Shown here: positions 8,374 to 15,799 of the stretch, piece by piece
How positions within the stretch are numbered: the first letter of the stretch is position 1
Layout of the letters: each line of letters opens with the position of its first letter
DNA from: Legionella steelei
GTDB lineage: Bacteria; Pseudomonadota; Gammaproteobacteria; Legionellales; Legionellaceae
Direction of reading: 5' to 3'
Assembly: GCF_001468005.1 (NCBI RefSeq)
Contig: NZ_LNYY01000019.1
Location: 1,463,941-1,527,940 of the forward strand
Length of the DNA: 64,000 bases
The notes under the pieces: model-generated
Database searches by the model: none
Seen by the model: the letters and a program-made list of their open reading frames with translations, nothing else
Told to the model about the DNA's origin: nothing
Program-made: the position numbers and the translations under genes

Positions 8374-9131
8374 GAACCACCCCAAGAGACACCGCCATCA
8401 ATGACTAGACAGCTGCCTGTAACATATCTTGAAGCATCATTAGAGGCTAAATAAAGAATCGTACCATCAAGATCAGCAGGAGATCCTACAAACTGTAATG
8501 GAATCATTTGAGCCATCTCTTCTTTTGTCTCAACAGTATTTAACTTGTAATTGGTCAAAGGAGTATGAAATAGTCCAGGAGCAATGCAATTGATACGAAT
8601 ATTGACCTTTGATAGTTCTCCCACTAGTGCCTTGGTCATTTGAATAACTGCCGCTTTTGAAACGGCATAACCAGTCAATTCTTCTCGGAGTTTATTAGCC
8701 CCATTGACGCTAGATACATTAATAATTGACCCTGCAATAGAGTGTTTTTTCATATGTGCTGCAATAGATTGGGTGACATACCAAGTACCTATCAGATTGG
8801 TTTCTACTATGCGCTCAAAATCTTCGTGATCTGATGTTTCAAATAGGGGTGTTAGTTTGGCAATACCTGCATTATTGATACAAATATCAATTCGATGTTG
8901 ATCTTCTTCAATCTGTTGGAAGGTAGCGCGTACTGACTTCTTGTCTGCAACATCCATAATATAAAATGAGCTATTGGGAATTTGCTTCTTAATAGCGTCT
9001 AATGCTTCCTGCCTTCTGGCAATCAAAATCACCTTGACTCCATGCTCAGCTAATACAAAAGCCATACGTTCACCTAAACCACTAGAAGCGCCAGTAATTA
9101 AGGCCGTTTTTCCTTTTAAATTATAATACAT
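8370..9131 (-). CDS. Short-chain dehydrogenase/reductase (SDR)
   Basis: 253 aa classical SDR. TGASSGLGE (TGxxxGxG cofactor loop) lies near residues 13-21; then NNAGIA, INVSSVNG with the catalytic Ser, YAVSKAAV with the YxxxK dyad (about 155-159), and IAPGLFHTP. The cofactor loop is followed by ARRQEA, favouring NADP(H). The C-terminus ends with VTGSCLVIDGGVSWGG, typical of the FabG-like group. The substrate is unknown; within a run of antibiotic-modifying homologues it may act on a small molecule. It is the first gene of the run after lvrR and its ATG (9131) lies 37 nt from the lvrR stop. Confidence 0.88.
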   Translation of the reverse strand: MYYNLKGKTALITGASSGLGERMAFVLAEHGVKVILIARRQEALDAIKKQIPNSSFYIMDVADKKSVRATFQQIEEDQHRIDICINNAGIAKLTPLFETSDHEDFERIVETNLIGTWYVTQSIAAHMKKHSIAGSIINVSSVNGANKLREELTGYAVSKAAVIQMTKALVGELSKVNIRINCIAPGLFHTPLTNYKLNTVETKEEMAQMIPLQFVGSPADLDGTILYLASNDASRYVTGSCLVIDGGVSWGGS

Positions 9132-9168
9132 CAAATGAGTTCTCTATTCTTGAAAGCTCTACCAAAAA

Positions 9169-9831
9169 TCACCGCAGATACTTTCTAATTTCTACAACGA
9201 CCCCTATTATCTGAGCCTCTTGAGCATCCTTGATACTGACTGTTGCCCATAAGTCACTACATGCTAATAACTGAAAGTGACAACCATCTGCTTCTCCATA
9301 TCGGCGTAATACCGTCTGTTTTTTCTGAGTTAAATAAACTAAAACATAGTGGCCTGGATTAGGTTGTAAATCTCCATCAATAACTACCATATCTCCTGGA
9401 TTAAGCTCCGGTTGCATGCTGCTATCGTCCACTGAGGTGGCAAATAAGGTCGAGCTTTTAATCGAGGGATTCAGTGAATCAACCAAAATTGTTTTTTCAA
9501 AAATAAAGGGTTCTTGTTGCCCTAAAATTTCTCTGGCATGGGGGGCTTCTTTCATACTCAATATAGGGATATGCCGAAACTTATTTTCAGGATTCTGAAT
9601 CAAATCACCTTGCGGATTATCCGTTAAGCATAACAAGTAAGAAGCAGACACATTTAACTGATTAGCAAGCAATTTAGCCTCCAATGGCCCAGGGCTTCGT
9701 GTTCCTTGCTCCCAATTACTGATTCTTGCAGGAGATAGTTCTATTGTTCTTTCTGCTAATTCTTTAATCGTAATACCCAGTTCTTTACGAGCTTTGGTAA
9801 TACGATTACCTATTTGTTCTCTAATATCCAT
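9169..9831 (-). CDS. lvrR: LvrR-type XRE/S24 repressor of the Legionella genomic island
   Basis: 220 aa. The N-terminal helix-turn-helix of the XRE/Cro-CI type is residues about 7-65 (RITKARKELGITIKELAERT, then SPARISNWEQGTRSP). The C-terminal LexA/S24 domain is about 105-215, with the nucleophile in DDSSMQPELNPGD. Where LexA-like proteins carry the catalytic Lys, this protein reads TVLRRYGE, so self-cleavage is uncertain. It is divergent from lvrA, and the intergenic DNA holds two 17-bp palindromes that fit a CI-like operator pair. In Legionella islands LvrR sits in exactly this place and is thought to control lvrABC and excision. A GAAGGA ribosome site precedes the ATG. Confidence 0.85.
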   Translation of the reverse strand: MDIREQIGNRITKARKELGITIKELAERTIELSPARISNWEQGTRSPGPLEAKLLANQLNVSASYLLCLTDNPQGDLIQNPENKFRHIPILSMKEAPHAREILGQQEPFIFEKTILVDSLNPSIKSSTLFATSVDDSSMQPELNPGDMVVIDGDLQPNPGHYVLVYLTQKKQTVLRRYGEADGCHFQLLACSDLWATVSIKDAQEAQIIGVVVEIRKYLR

Positions 9832-9862
9832 TGTGATCCTTCAAAAAAATGAGACATACCCA

Positions 9863-9918
9863 TTGACAAAAACACGTTTCGTTTTATATTATGAATTTAT
9901 AAAAACATTTTGTGTTTT
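9863..9918 (+). promoter_or_regulatory. lvrA promoter with two 17-bp palindromic operators
   Basis: A consensus -35 TTGACA at 9863-9868 is followed by TATTAT at 9887-9892 (18-bp spacing). The spacer contains AAAACACGTTTCGTTTT (9869-9885), an imperfect palindrome, and a second copy, AAAACATTTTGTGTTTT, lies at 9902-9918. Both share AAAAC-N7-GTTTT. Their centres are 33 bp apart, about three helical turns, as expected for cooperative binding of a CI-like dimer pair. The first operator sits between -35 and -10, so occupancy would block lvrABC transcription; the second covers the start region. The likely ligand is LvrR, encoded divergently. Confidence 0.7.
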
Positions 9919-10016
9919 ATAAATTAGTGATACTTATCATATTTAATCATAAATTTATTTAAAAATCACATCCTGTTTTATTTTTTCTTTTTTATTCATT
10001 GATAATAGGTCATGCT

Positions 10017-10889
10017 ATGGAATTTTTTATTATCACCCATCAGGAGCTTTCCGCACTCAGTGGTTTACCTTATCTACAACAATTAACTTATCTTCAAGGC
10101 ATTAAACCCTACGTTGATTACAAAACAGGGTTAGTCGGTATTCGTCGTGGTATTAGTTATCAATCATTGAGTGAAGCACTTTACATAGAACCTCACTCTG
10201 GTATTAAAAGCGGTAGTCCAAGTAAAGATCAATTGCGACGTGCTTTGAAAGGGCTTGAGAAGGCTGGATTAATTCAAATTCAGTCTTGGGAAAGGAAGCT
10301 TGTTTTACGTTGTTTATTACTGGACAGGCATGATTCTGCTTATAATAAAGCCGCCATAAAAGCACATGACTATAGCGCACCTCAAAAACCACAAAAAAGT
10401 CTATTAGATTCAACAAAATCCGATACGAATAGACTAGATCCCGACACAACCCCAAAGGATGAACCCGCCACTCCTCAAGATAATAATAATTATTTTTTTA
10501 TTTCTTTCTCACAAGCCTTTAATACCTTCTGGGATCTGTACCCTCTGAAAAAAGAAAAAGAAAACGCTTTTGAGGTATTTAAAAAACTAAAGCCCTCTCA
10601 GAGCTTAGTCCAGCAAATCATAGCCCGCTTAACCGAACAAATTCAACTTGAGACAAAAAAACGCGCCGAAGGCGTTTGGGTTCCGTCCTGGAAGTATCCA
10701 GCAAATTGGTTAACACAGCGATGCTGGGAAACAACATCAACAAACCTTGAAGCCAAGGAGAATGACTATGCAATCCATGAAACAAATCGTAAATACGCAT
10801 CATCTACAAACAGCATCAGGACTACAGAGTTGCGTGAAAGCCCAAGTTTCAGTGACTCCGAGTTCCAAAACCTCTGGAAATTGCATTGA
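10017..10889 (+). CDS. lvrA: LvrA, genomic-island protein with winged-helix-like N-terminus
   Basis: 290 aa from the ATG at 10017 (AGGT just upstream); a TTG at 9999 would add six residues. Residues about 5-105 (ELSALSGLPYLQQLTYLQGI, then LRRALKGLEKAGLIQIQSWE) look like a DNA-binding winged-helix domain of the phage replication-protein type. A Pro/Thr/Asp-rich linker (about 120-155) follows, then a C-terminal region, FNTFWDLYPLKKEKENAFE with WVPSWKYPANWLTQRCW, seen in replication/primosome-like phage proteins. It is the first gene after the LvrR-controlled promoter and overlaps lvrB by 122 nt in another frame. Its exact function is not established. Confidence 0.75.
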   Translation: MEFFIITHQELSALSGLPYLQQLTYLQGIKPYVDYKTGLVGIRRGISYQSLSEALYIEPHSGIKSGSPSKDQLRRALKGLEKAGLIQIQSWERKLVLRCLLLDRHDSAYNKAAIKAHDYSAPQKPQKSLLDSTKSDTNRLDPDTTPKDEPATPQDNNNYFFISFSQAFNTFWDLYPLKKEKENAFEVFKKLKPSQSLVQQIIARLTEQIQLETKKRAEGVWVPSWKYPANWLTQRCWETTSTNLEAKENDYAIHETNRKYASSTNSIRTTELRESPSFSDSEFQNLWKLH

Positions 10890-11217
10890 GCAAGTCAACA
10901 AACTGTTTCTGAAATTTTCAACCTTTTATGGACACATATGGCGTAGCCAATTCAAGAATGAAGCTTATTCAAATTTTGCACGTCAAGAATGGTCAAAAGC
11001 ACTAGAAGGATTCGATGTGCAGTTAATTGATCAAGCAATTGATGAGTGTCTTAAAAACCGCGAAATGCCGCCTGCGCTGGCGCAATTTATTGAGTGTTGC
11101 AAGCAACTATCAGCCAGAAAAAAACAGTGTTTTCACAGAGAACCTTATAAACCTTGTGACCCTGTTGTTGCCAACGCACATCTAAAAAAAATAAAAGCAA
11201 TCTTAAACATGAAATAA
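10768..11217 (+). CDS. lvrB: LvrB, genomic-island protein
   Basis: 149 aa from the ATG at 10768, chosen because AAGGAG lies 7 nt upstream; the ATG two codons earlier is too close to that site and a TTG at 10747 has none. The gene is nested in the 3' end of lvrA (122-nt overlap, different frame). The protein has a central region KLFLKFSTFYGHIWRSQFKNEAYSN (quoted in part: FYGHIWRSQF) followed by a helical part ending with QLSARKKQCFHREPYKP. This resembles small ICE proteins that accompany replication/partition genes. No catalytic motif is visible. The fixed order lvrA-lvrB-lvrC supports the name; its function is unknown. Confidence 0.7.
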   Translation: MQSMKQIVNTHHLQTASGLQSCVKAQVSVTPSSKTSGNCIEQVNKLFLKFSTFYGHIWRSQFKNEAYSNFARQEWSKALEGFDVQLIDQAIDECLKNREMPPALAQFIECCKQLSARKKQCFHREPYKPCDPVVANAHLKKIKAILNMK

Positions 11218-11236
11218 AAATAACCGGAGAAAAATA

Positions 11237-11434
11237 ATGTTGGTACTGACAAGAAAAAAAGGTGAGCAAATAGTGATCGATAAAGGACAGATTGAAATAC
11301 ATGTCATTTATCAACGTAGAGGCGTGGTCGCTTTGGGCATTAAAGCTCCAGCTCATATTGATGTTGATAGAAAAGAAATTTTTTTAAGAAAACAAAGCAA
11401 TCCTCAAAACATCGATATAGAGGAACCAAAATGA
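11237..11434 (+). CDS. lvrC: LvrC, CsrA-family RNA-binding regulator (island-borne)
   Basis: 65 aa. MLVLTRKKGEQIVID is the canonical CsrA start and GVVALGIKAPAHIDVDRKEIFLRK the conserved second half, including the VDRKEI strand that corresponds to the RNA-contacting VHRxEI of CsrA, with H changed to D. CsrA dimers bind GGA motifs in mRNA leaders and block or stabilise translation. Island copies (LvrC/CsrT) are thought to control the island's own transfer genes. The stop overlaps the start of the next gene (ATGA), so it is the first cistron of the T4SS operon in practice. The leader contains CCGGAGAAA immediately upstream, a possible self-binding GGA. Confidence 0.92.
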   Translation: MLVLTRKKGEQIVIDKGQIEIHVIYQRRGVVALGIKAPAHIDVDRKEIFLRKQSNPQNIDIEEPK

Positions 11435-11865
11435 AAATAAATGCTCAACTCTCTATAATTGGCGTACTTAGCATGGCAGCCTTTTATTCTATGGCAGCTA
11501 ATGTTACTCAAGTAAACCGCTACGCGACTGTTGCTAATAAACCATTAGCAGCCCAGATCAATCCACTCATTGCCATTCAACAAGTCCATTTTCCTCAAGA
11601 AGTACAAACCATAGGTCAGGCAGTTGAATGGTGGTTGAAGTTTTCAGGGTTTTCTCTGGTATTGAAAGAAAAGCAACCTGTAAGCCTACAAACCGTCATG
11701 CACCAAGCCTTACCTCAGATTGATAGAAACCTCGGCCCATTGACTGTTAAAGACGGACTTGAAGTCCTTGTTGGCCAACAGTCCTTTGCCTTGATCGAAG
11801 ATCCCTTATTAAGGCAGGTAAATTTCAAATTAAAAGCTGGAGTGCGAAATGGGGGTAAATCATGA
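11431..11865 (+). CDS. ICE PilL-like protein (TIGR03748 family, short form)
   Basis: 144 aa with an N-terminal hydrophobic/signal segment (about 8-23). The mature part NRYATVANKPLAAQINPL, QTIGQAVEWWLKFSGFSLV and LGPLTVKDGLEVLVGQQSF matches the conserved region of the PilL_VF family found at the start of GI-type conjugation operons, where it resembles a PilN/secretin N-domain. Only this region is present; the longer PilL form carries an additional C-terminal part. It starts at an ATGA overlap with lvrC and ends at an ATGA overlap with the next gene. It probably acts in the periplasm in assembly of the conjugative channel. Confidence 0.7.
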   Translation: MKINAQLSIIGVLSMAAFYSMAANVTQVNRYATVANKPLAAQINPLIAIQQVHFPQEVQTIGQAVEWWLKFSGFSLVLKEKQPVSLQTVMHQALPQIDRNLGPLTVKDGLEVLVGQQSFALIEDPLLRQVNFKLKAGVRNGGKS

Positions 11866-12470
11866 TCAATCGCGCAACAACCTTAAAGTATTTATTGTCA
11901 GCAGGTTTAGGTTTGGCGGTTGTCATTGTTGGCATTAACTGTTTTCCAACAAATAAGGTGAATGATTCAGATGTTATTTCACATCGTCTTGATACGTTAC
12001 AAGCACAGCTTGGTGCTTTGCACGAGGAAGTTAAAAAGCCCGTTGAGACAGTAGATTTAACCGCGATTAACCAGGATTTTCATAAACTGACCTCCTTGAT
12101 TGAACAGCTCAAAAATCATAACGAAACAGATATTAATCGCCTGATCAATGATAATCGTACTGAATTAACACAAAAGTTGGATGTCTTGCGTGAAATGGTG
12201 AGGTCTTTGGATAAAAAGCAGCATCCCATTAAATACCTGCCCATTAACACCTTACCGTTTAAAGTCATCAGTATAGACAGCATTCAGCAAGTCAGTGTGG
12301 CTACAGTGGCTTATAACTTTAAGACAGTGCCTTTGGAAAAAAGCGACCAATTAGCTGGCTGGACAGTATTAAGTATTGACTTCGGTCTACAACGCATGGA
12401 ATTGGAAAATGGTAATAAAGAGCATGTTGTGGTGAAGATGGATGTATTGCAGGGGGAATCTGATGCTTAA
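11862..12470 (+). CDS. Membrane-anchored coiled-coil protein of the ICE operon
   Basis: 202 aa. A single transmembrane helix (about residues 9-26, LLSAGLGLAVVIVGINCF) is followed by a coiled-coil-like segment rich in L/I heptads (about 38-115) and a compact C-terminal beta-rich part (KYLPINTLPFKVISIDSIQQ). This layout suggests an inner-membrane protein with a periplasmic rod. I recognise no named family; by position it belongs to the pilus-assembly segment between the PilL-like gene and the TIGR03759 gene. It overlaps the upstream gene by 4 nt and the downstream one by 8 nt. Confidence 0.65.
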   Translation: MINRATTLKYLLSAGLGLAVVIVGINCFPTNKVNDSDVISHRLDTLQAQLGALHEEVKKPVETVDLTAINQDFHKLTSLIEQLKNHNETDINRLINDNRTELTQKLDVLREMVRSLDKKQHPIKYLPINTLPFKVISIDSIQQVSVATVAYNFKTVPLEKSDQLAGWTVLSIDFGLQRMELENGNKEHVVVKMDVLQGESDA

Positions 12471-13299
12471 GTATTCTGCTTTCCTGATTCCAATATTAGC
12501 CTGTCATGCAGTACATGCTGATCTGACTATTCCAGGATTAAATCAACAGCCCTTAAATCACTTTGCCATTGAAGATAAAACATTGGCAAAAACAGGGTTA
12601 ACGGTTAATGAAGACGAGCTGACCTCAGAGCAAGACATCAATAAAATTACACTGACCGATACCCAATTGCATGAAGCTAAAGTGTGGGGATTAACAGCTG
12701 AGGAAGAAAAACGTTATGTCCTGCTCATGCAAAATAAAAGTAAATTCTACTACAAAGGCTTAAGACAAACTCCTATTGATATTCTGGGTATTAACGCCAG
12801 AAATGAAACTGAACGCAACCATTTTGCAGAATTAGCAGCAAGACAGGAAGCCCAGAAAGTAGCTAAGAATATTGCCTGGAACAATGCTTTTTACAAGACC
12901 TATAACGAGTTGTTTGTTAATGTCCCTGTGGTTGGTGATTTTGACCCATCTCCTTATTCACCCTATGCCCACAAACCGGTGCAATTAAGCCAGGGGGATA
13001 CACTGTATTTCTTTATCAAAGAACAAGATGCTGTAAAAACCATTTTGCTGATGCTCTTTGATGCCATAGAGCAAACACCAAATGCACGGTTGCATCTGAT
13101 GTTACTGGACATGAATGATACGACCATCCAAATCTGGGCAAATCAACATCAAATACCACAACATCTTGTAAATGGTGGCCGTATTACCCTTAACCACGGC
13201 GAACTAAGCTACCAATCCCTCAAGATCAAAAAGCCACTACCGATGTTGCTACTCTCCCAAAACGGTCATTCCAGTATTGTGGATTTGGGGAGGTTTTAA
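12463..13299 (+). CDS. ICE protein, TIGR03759 family (periplasmic)
   Basis: 278 aa from the ATG at 12463, preceded by AGGGGG; an upstream ATG at 12442 would destroy the clear signal peptide (MLKYSAFLIPILACHAVHA, cleavage after AHA-like VHA). The motif EAKVWGLTAEEEKRYVLLMQNKSKFYYKG followed by PIDILGINARNETERNHFAELA is the hallmark of the PFL_4693/TIGR03759 family (shown here as two shorter parts: VWGLTAEEEKRYVLLM and LGINARNETERNHFAE). The C-terminal half (TLYFFIKEQDAVKT, LHLMLLDMNDTTIQIWA) is the conserved partner region. It acts in the periplasm in conjugation. In related islands a lytic transglycosylase gene follows; here it is missing. Confidence 0.75.
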   Translation: MLKYSAFLIPILACHAVHADLTIPGLNQQPLNHFAIEDKTLAKTGLTVNEDELTSEQDINKITLTDTQLHEAKVWGLTAEEEKRYVLLMQNKSKFYYKGLRQTPIDILGINARNETERNHFAELAARQEAQKVAKNIAWNNAFYKTYNELFVNVPVVGDFDPSPYSPYAHKPVQLSQGDTLYFFIKEQDAVKTILLMLFDAIEQTPNARLHLMLLDMNDTTIQIWANQHQIPQHLVNGGRITLNHGELSYQSLKIKKPLPMLLLSQNGHSSIVDLGRF

Positions 13300-13300
13300 T

Positions 13301-13759
13301 ATGAAAAAGTCTGCCATACTCTTTGGATTGTTGATGATTACCTCCTGCTATGCCTGGCAAGCCATTAACATGGAGCAATTCATTAAAGAAAGCCAAGCTC
13401 AGATCACCGAAGAATCTTTAAAACTACAAGAAAAGTTGGATGCAAGACTGCCCGTATCAAGTAAAGCCACTACTGGCAAAGTAGAAAAGCGAACACTCAC
13501 ACTCGTTAAATTCTCAAACCCTGTGTTCATCATTGGGGATGATACGGACTCTTACCAATGGTTGCAAAAAAACGCGAAAAGGCTGGAAGAAGCACAAGCC
13601 TTGGGCTTTGTCGCCAACATTAATACCAGTGAACAACTTCAAGCGTTACAACACCTCACCAAAGCGCCTCTATTACCGGCGAACGTTGATGACTTAATGG
13701 AGCTTTTTCAAGAAACCCATTACCCGCTCGCTTTCTTTGGGGAAGAATTATGGCAATAA
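13301..13759 (+). CDS. ICE protein, PFL_4695/TIGR03765 family
   Basis: 152 aa from the ATG at 13301 (GGGGAGG upstream); a longer reading from 13277 has no ribosome site. It has a signal peptide, MKKSAILFGLLMITSCYA. The C-terminal 80 residues, NPVFIIGDDTDSYQWLQKN, ALGFVANINTSEQLQAL and HYPLAFFGEELWQ, match the PFL_4695 family of ICE proteins that lie between TIGR03759 and TraD in Pseudomonas/Haemophilus-type islands. A periplasmic location is predicted. The stop overlaps the start of the following gene by 10 nt. In canonical islands traD would follow; here it is about 12 kb downstream. Confidence 0.75.
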   Translation: MKKSAILFGLLMITSCYAWQAINMEQFIKESQAQITEESLKLQEKLDARLPVSSKATTGKVEKRTLTLVKFSNPVFIIGDDTDSYQWLQKNAKRLEEAQALGFVANINTSEQLQALQHLTKAPLLPANVDDLMELFQETHYPLAFFGEELWQ

Positions 13760-14448
13760 GGACTGCAACGCCCAAACCCTCCAAAAAAACGGTCATGAGT
13801 TTTATGCTGCTTGTTTTATTAGGCTGGTTAATCCTTATGGGTTGGGTATCCAGTCTTTGGTGCTGTTTAGGATTTGAAAAAGCGTTTAGTTCAGTTACCA
13901 CACTTTCTCAAAAACAAACGCAAGCAATTACCGCATTTAACGGAGTGATGGTTGCTAACACTATTAAATCCTGGTTAAAAACCATTCCTACTCAAGGTGT
14001 TGCCAGCAAAGCGGCGCAAACAGGCTCCCTGATTAAAAAAGGGCTGGATGAGGTGATGCCTGATGAAACCAACGATTTAAATGAAATAGCACAAGATTTT
14101 ATCCTAATTGCCAATCAAGTTTGGTTACTGATGGGATTAACTACTCAAGTAATGTTCATCAAACTGGTTATTCTGATTTCGGCTATCCCTCTGTTTTTAT
14201 TAATGGTCGTGGTTGGACTGGTTGATGGGTTAAATCAACGCGCTATCCGCACCGCATCATTAGGCCGTGAATCATCCTATGTCTTTCACCAACTCAATCG
14301 CCACGCCAAGCGAGGCCTTTTACTGTTATTAAGCTTATGGCTTGCGCTGCCCATAAGCATCACGCCTGCCTTTGTTTTTGTACCTGCAAGCCTATTGTTA
14401 GGCATCATGGTTTCAATCACCGCAAGTCGATTTAAAAAATATTTGTAG
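13750..14448 (+). CDS. ICE inner-membrane protein, TIGR03747 (DUF4400) family
   Basis: 232 aa with four predicted transmembrane helices (about 15-37, 118-137, 140-160 and 190-222). Between TM3 and TM4 is DGLNQRAIRTASLGRESSYVFH (in part: IRTASLGRESSYVFH), the diagnostic motif of the DUF4400/TIGR03747 family of integrating-conjugative-element membrane proteins. Its role in conjugation is not defined; it is invariably next to the RAQPRD gene, as here (10-nt gap). It overlaps the PFL_4695 gene by 10 nt. Confidence 0.8.
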   Translation: MAIRTATPKPSKKTVMSFMLLVLLGWLILMGWVSSLWCCLGFEKAFSSVTTLSQKQTQAITAFNGVMVANTIKSWLKTIPTQGVASKAAQTGSLIKKGLDEVMPDETNDLNEIAQDFILIANQVWLLMGLTTQVMFIKLVILISAIPLFLLMVVVGLVDGLNQRAIRTASLGRESSYVFHQLNRHAKRGLLLLLSLWLALPISITPAFVFVPASLLLGIMVSITASRFKKYL

Positions 14449-14457
14449 GAGAAAAAC

Positions 14458-14781
14458 ATGAAACGATTATTGTTATTACTCATATTAAGTCTGCCAATGG
14501 CCTCTCATGCGAGTGACGATGCACTCAACCAAACGCTGGTCAGAATAATTAATCAGATTAATGCCATCATGCCTTTGCTTGATGAAGCAAAAACTGAAAT
14601 TGAGCCTAATACCCGCATCCAATTGCATATAGAACATTTTGAAGGATCTGATGGAAAGACACACCCAGGCCTTCGTACCGATTTACTATCCATTCGTAAT
14701 GCGCTGATTGATTACATCAATAAACCAGCCATTGAACCTAAAACCATCAAGCCGTTAGCGTTGGATTTTATAGGAAAGTGA
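14458..14781 (+). CDS. RAQPRD-family ICE protein (TIGR01690)
   Basis: 107 aa with a signal peptide (MKRLLLLLILSLPMASHA). The mature protein LVRIINQINAIMPLLDEAKTE, LRTDLLSIRNALIDYINKP and IKPLALDFIGK matches the RAQPRD family, whose name motif near the C-terminus is degenerate here. It is a small periplasmic component found in all GI-type T4SS operons directly upstream of the TIGR03758/TIGR03745/TIGR03750 membrane genes. AGGAG precedes the ATG. Confidence 0.75.
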   Translation: MKRLLLLLILSLPMASHASDDALNQTLVRIINQINAIMPLLDEAKTEIEPNTRIQLHIEHFEGSDGKTHPGLRTDLLSIRNALIDYINKPAIEPKTIKPLALDFIGK

Positions 14782-14783
14782 CT

Positions 14784-15047
14784 ATGAGCAAAGTAGATAT
14801 TGCCAAAACTTTTGCTTCCAGTTTTAAACAAGCTGCGGGCGATACATCTGCAAGCGCCTACTCAAGCAGCATCCGATTTGTCGCCATCATGCTAGTCATT
14901 ATTGGCCTTATTTGGTGCATTAATCAATTCATGGGCAATACAGAAAAAGAACAAGAAGGATTTCTTATCATTCTAGGTTCCCGCTTAATCCGCATTGTTC
15001 TTGGGTTTTGTTTATTCATTCTAATTTTAATCGTTAAGGGGAATTAA
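14784..15047 (+). CDS. ICE membrane protein, TIGR03758 (DUF3262) family
   Basis: 87 aa from the ATG at 14784 (AGGAAAG upstream); a GTG at 14778 would overlap the previous stop. It has two hydrophobic helices (about 31-49 and 62-84). Small size, two TMs, and position immediately after the RAQPRD gene and before TIGR03745 identify it as the DUF3262/TIGR03758 protein, a pilin-like or VirB2-like candidate of the conjugative apparatus. The family assignment rests more on size, topology and order than on motifs. Confidence 0.7.
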   Translation: MSKVDIAKTFASSFKQAAGDTSASAYSSSIRFVAIMLVIIGLIWCINQFMGNTEKEQEGFLIILGSRLIRIVLGFCLFILILIVKGN

Positions 15048-15049
15048 TC

Positions 15050-15436
15050 ATGAAAAAGTCAATTGCAGGTGTCAAAAAATGGGGGCAACGAATGGGTGCA
15101 GGACTCATTACTTTAAATTATGCGCCTGCATTGTTTGCCGACAACTGGTTTCCAAAAATCTCTAATGCCGATGACATCAGTGATGGTAATAAAAGCATGA
15201 TGACAGTTACAGGTAACTATGTTCGCCAAGGCCTGGGATTATTGCTTTTTATTGCTGCTGTCATGAGTTTTATTAAATTCATCACCACCATTCAGCATGG
15301 CATTGAAGAATCCAAGAAAAATGATGGTTCTATGGTGGCCTTTGGTACGTTTGCGGTGATGGGGATTACTTATCTTGCCATCAGTATTGTAGCAGGTTAT
15401 GTCGGCTACAGCATGATTACCAAATTCAAGATTTAG
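15050..15436 (+). CDS. ICE membrane protein, TIGR03745 (DUF2976) family, possible pilin
   Basis: 128 aa. A positively charged N-terminus and weak signal segment (up to ALFA, residue 29) precede the mature part DNWFPKISNADDISDGNKSM and two transmembrane helices (about 58-78, 95-120). DUF2976 proteins have this topology and are considered VirB2/TraA-like subunits of GI-type systems. The gene begins 3 nt after the preceding stop and ends 9 nt before the next start. Confidence 0.75.
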   Translation: MKKSIAGVKKWGQRMGAGLITLNYAPALFADNWFPKISNADDISDGNKSMMTVTGNYVRQGLGLLLFIAAVMSFIKFITTIQHGIEESKKNDGSMVAFGTFAVMGITYLAISIVAGYVGYSMITKFKI

Positions 15437-15444
15437 GGGGATTC

Positions 15445-15795
15445 ATGAATCAACCCTCCTCACGTCATCTGTCGTTTGATTATGAAGCCTATAAAGGGCT
15501 AAGCCTAAGAGAGCTTTTCTGGATAGTGGTGGTAACAACACCACTAATTAGCATGGGATGTGCTTTGGCAGGACTTTTTATTGGCTATCCGTTGGCCTTC
15601 GGATGTATTGGTTTCATTGTTGGTTTTATTGTATCCATTACTTTTTGCCCTAAACGAGCAGCTGCCATTAAAGCGGGTAAACCGCATGGCTATTTAATGA
15701 AAAAAACCGTGTTGTTGATGGCAAAGTGGGGGTTAAGACACTCGCCCTACATTCACCATCAAGGTGTCTGGCAAAAATCAAGACTGGTGAGGTAA
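15445..15795 (+). CDS. VirB3-like ICE protein, TIGR03750 (DUF3487) family
   Basis: 116 aa. Starts with polar residues then GLSLRELFWIVVVTTPL, two adjacent transmembrane helices (about 25-68), and a basic cytoplasmic tail (KRAAAIKAGKPHGYLMKK). The KAGKPHGYL segment is typical of DUF3487. By topology and synteny it corresponds to VirB3/TraL, the inner-membrane partner of the VirB4-type ATPase encoded about 3 kb downstream. GGGGATTC lies just upstream of the ATG. Confidence 0.78.
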   Translation: MNQPSSRHLSFDYEAYKGLSLRELFWIVVVTTPLISMGCALAGLFIGYPLAFGCIGFIVGFIVSITFCPKRAAAIKAGKPHGYLMKKTVLLMAKWGLRHSPYIHHQGVWQKSRLVR

Positions 15796-15799
15796 TTTT

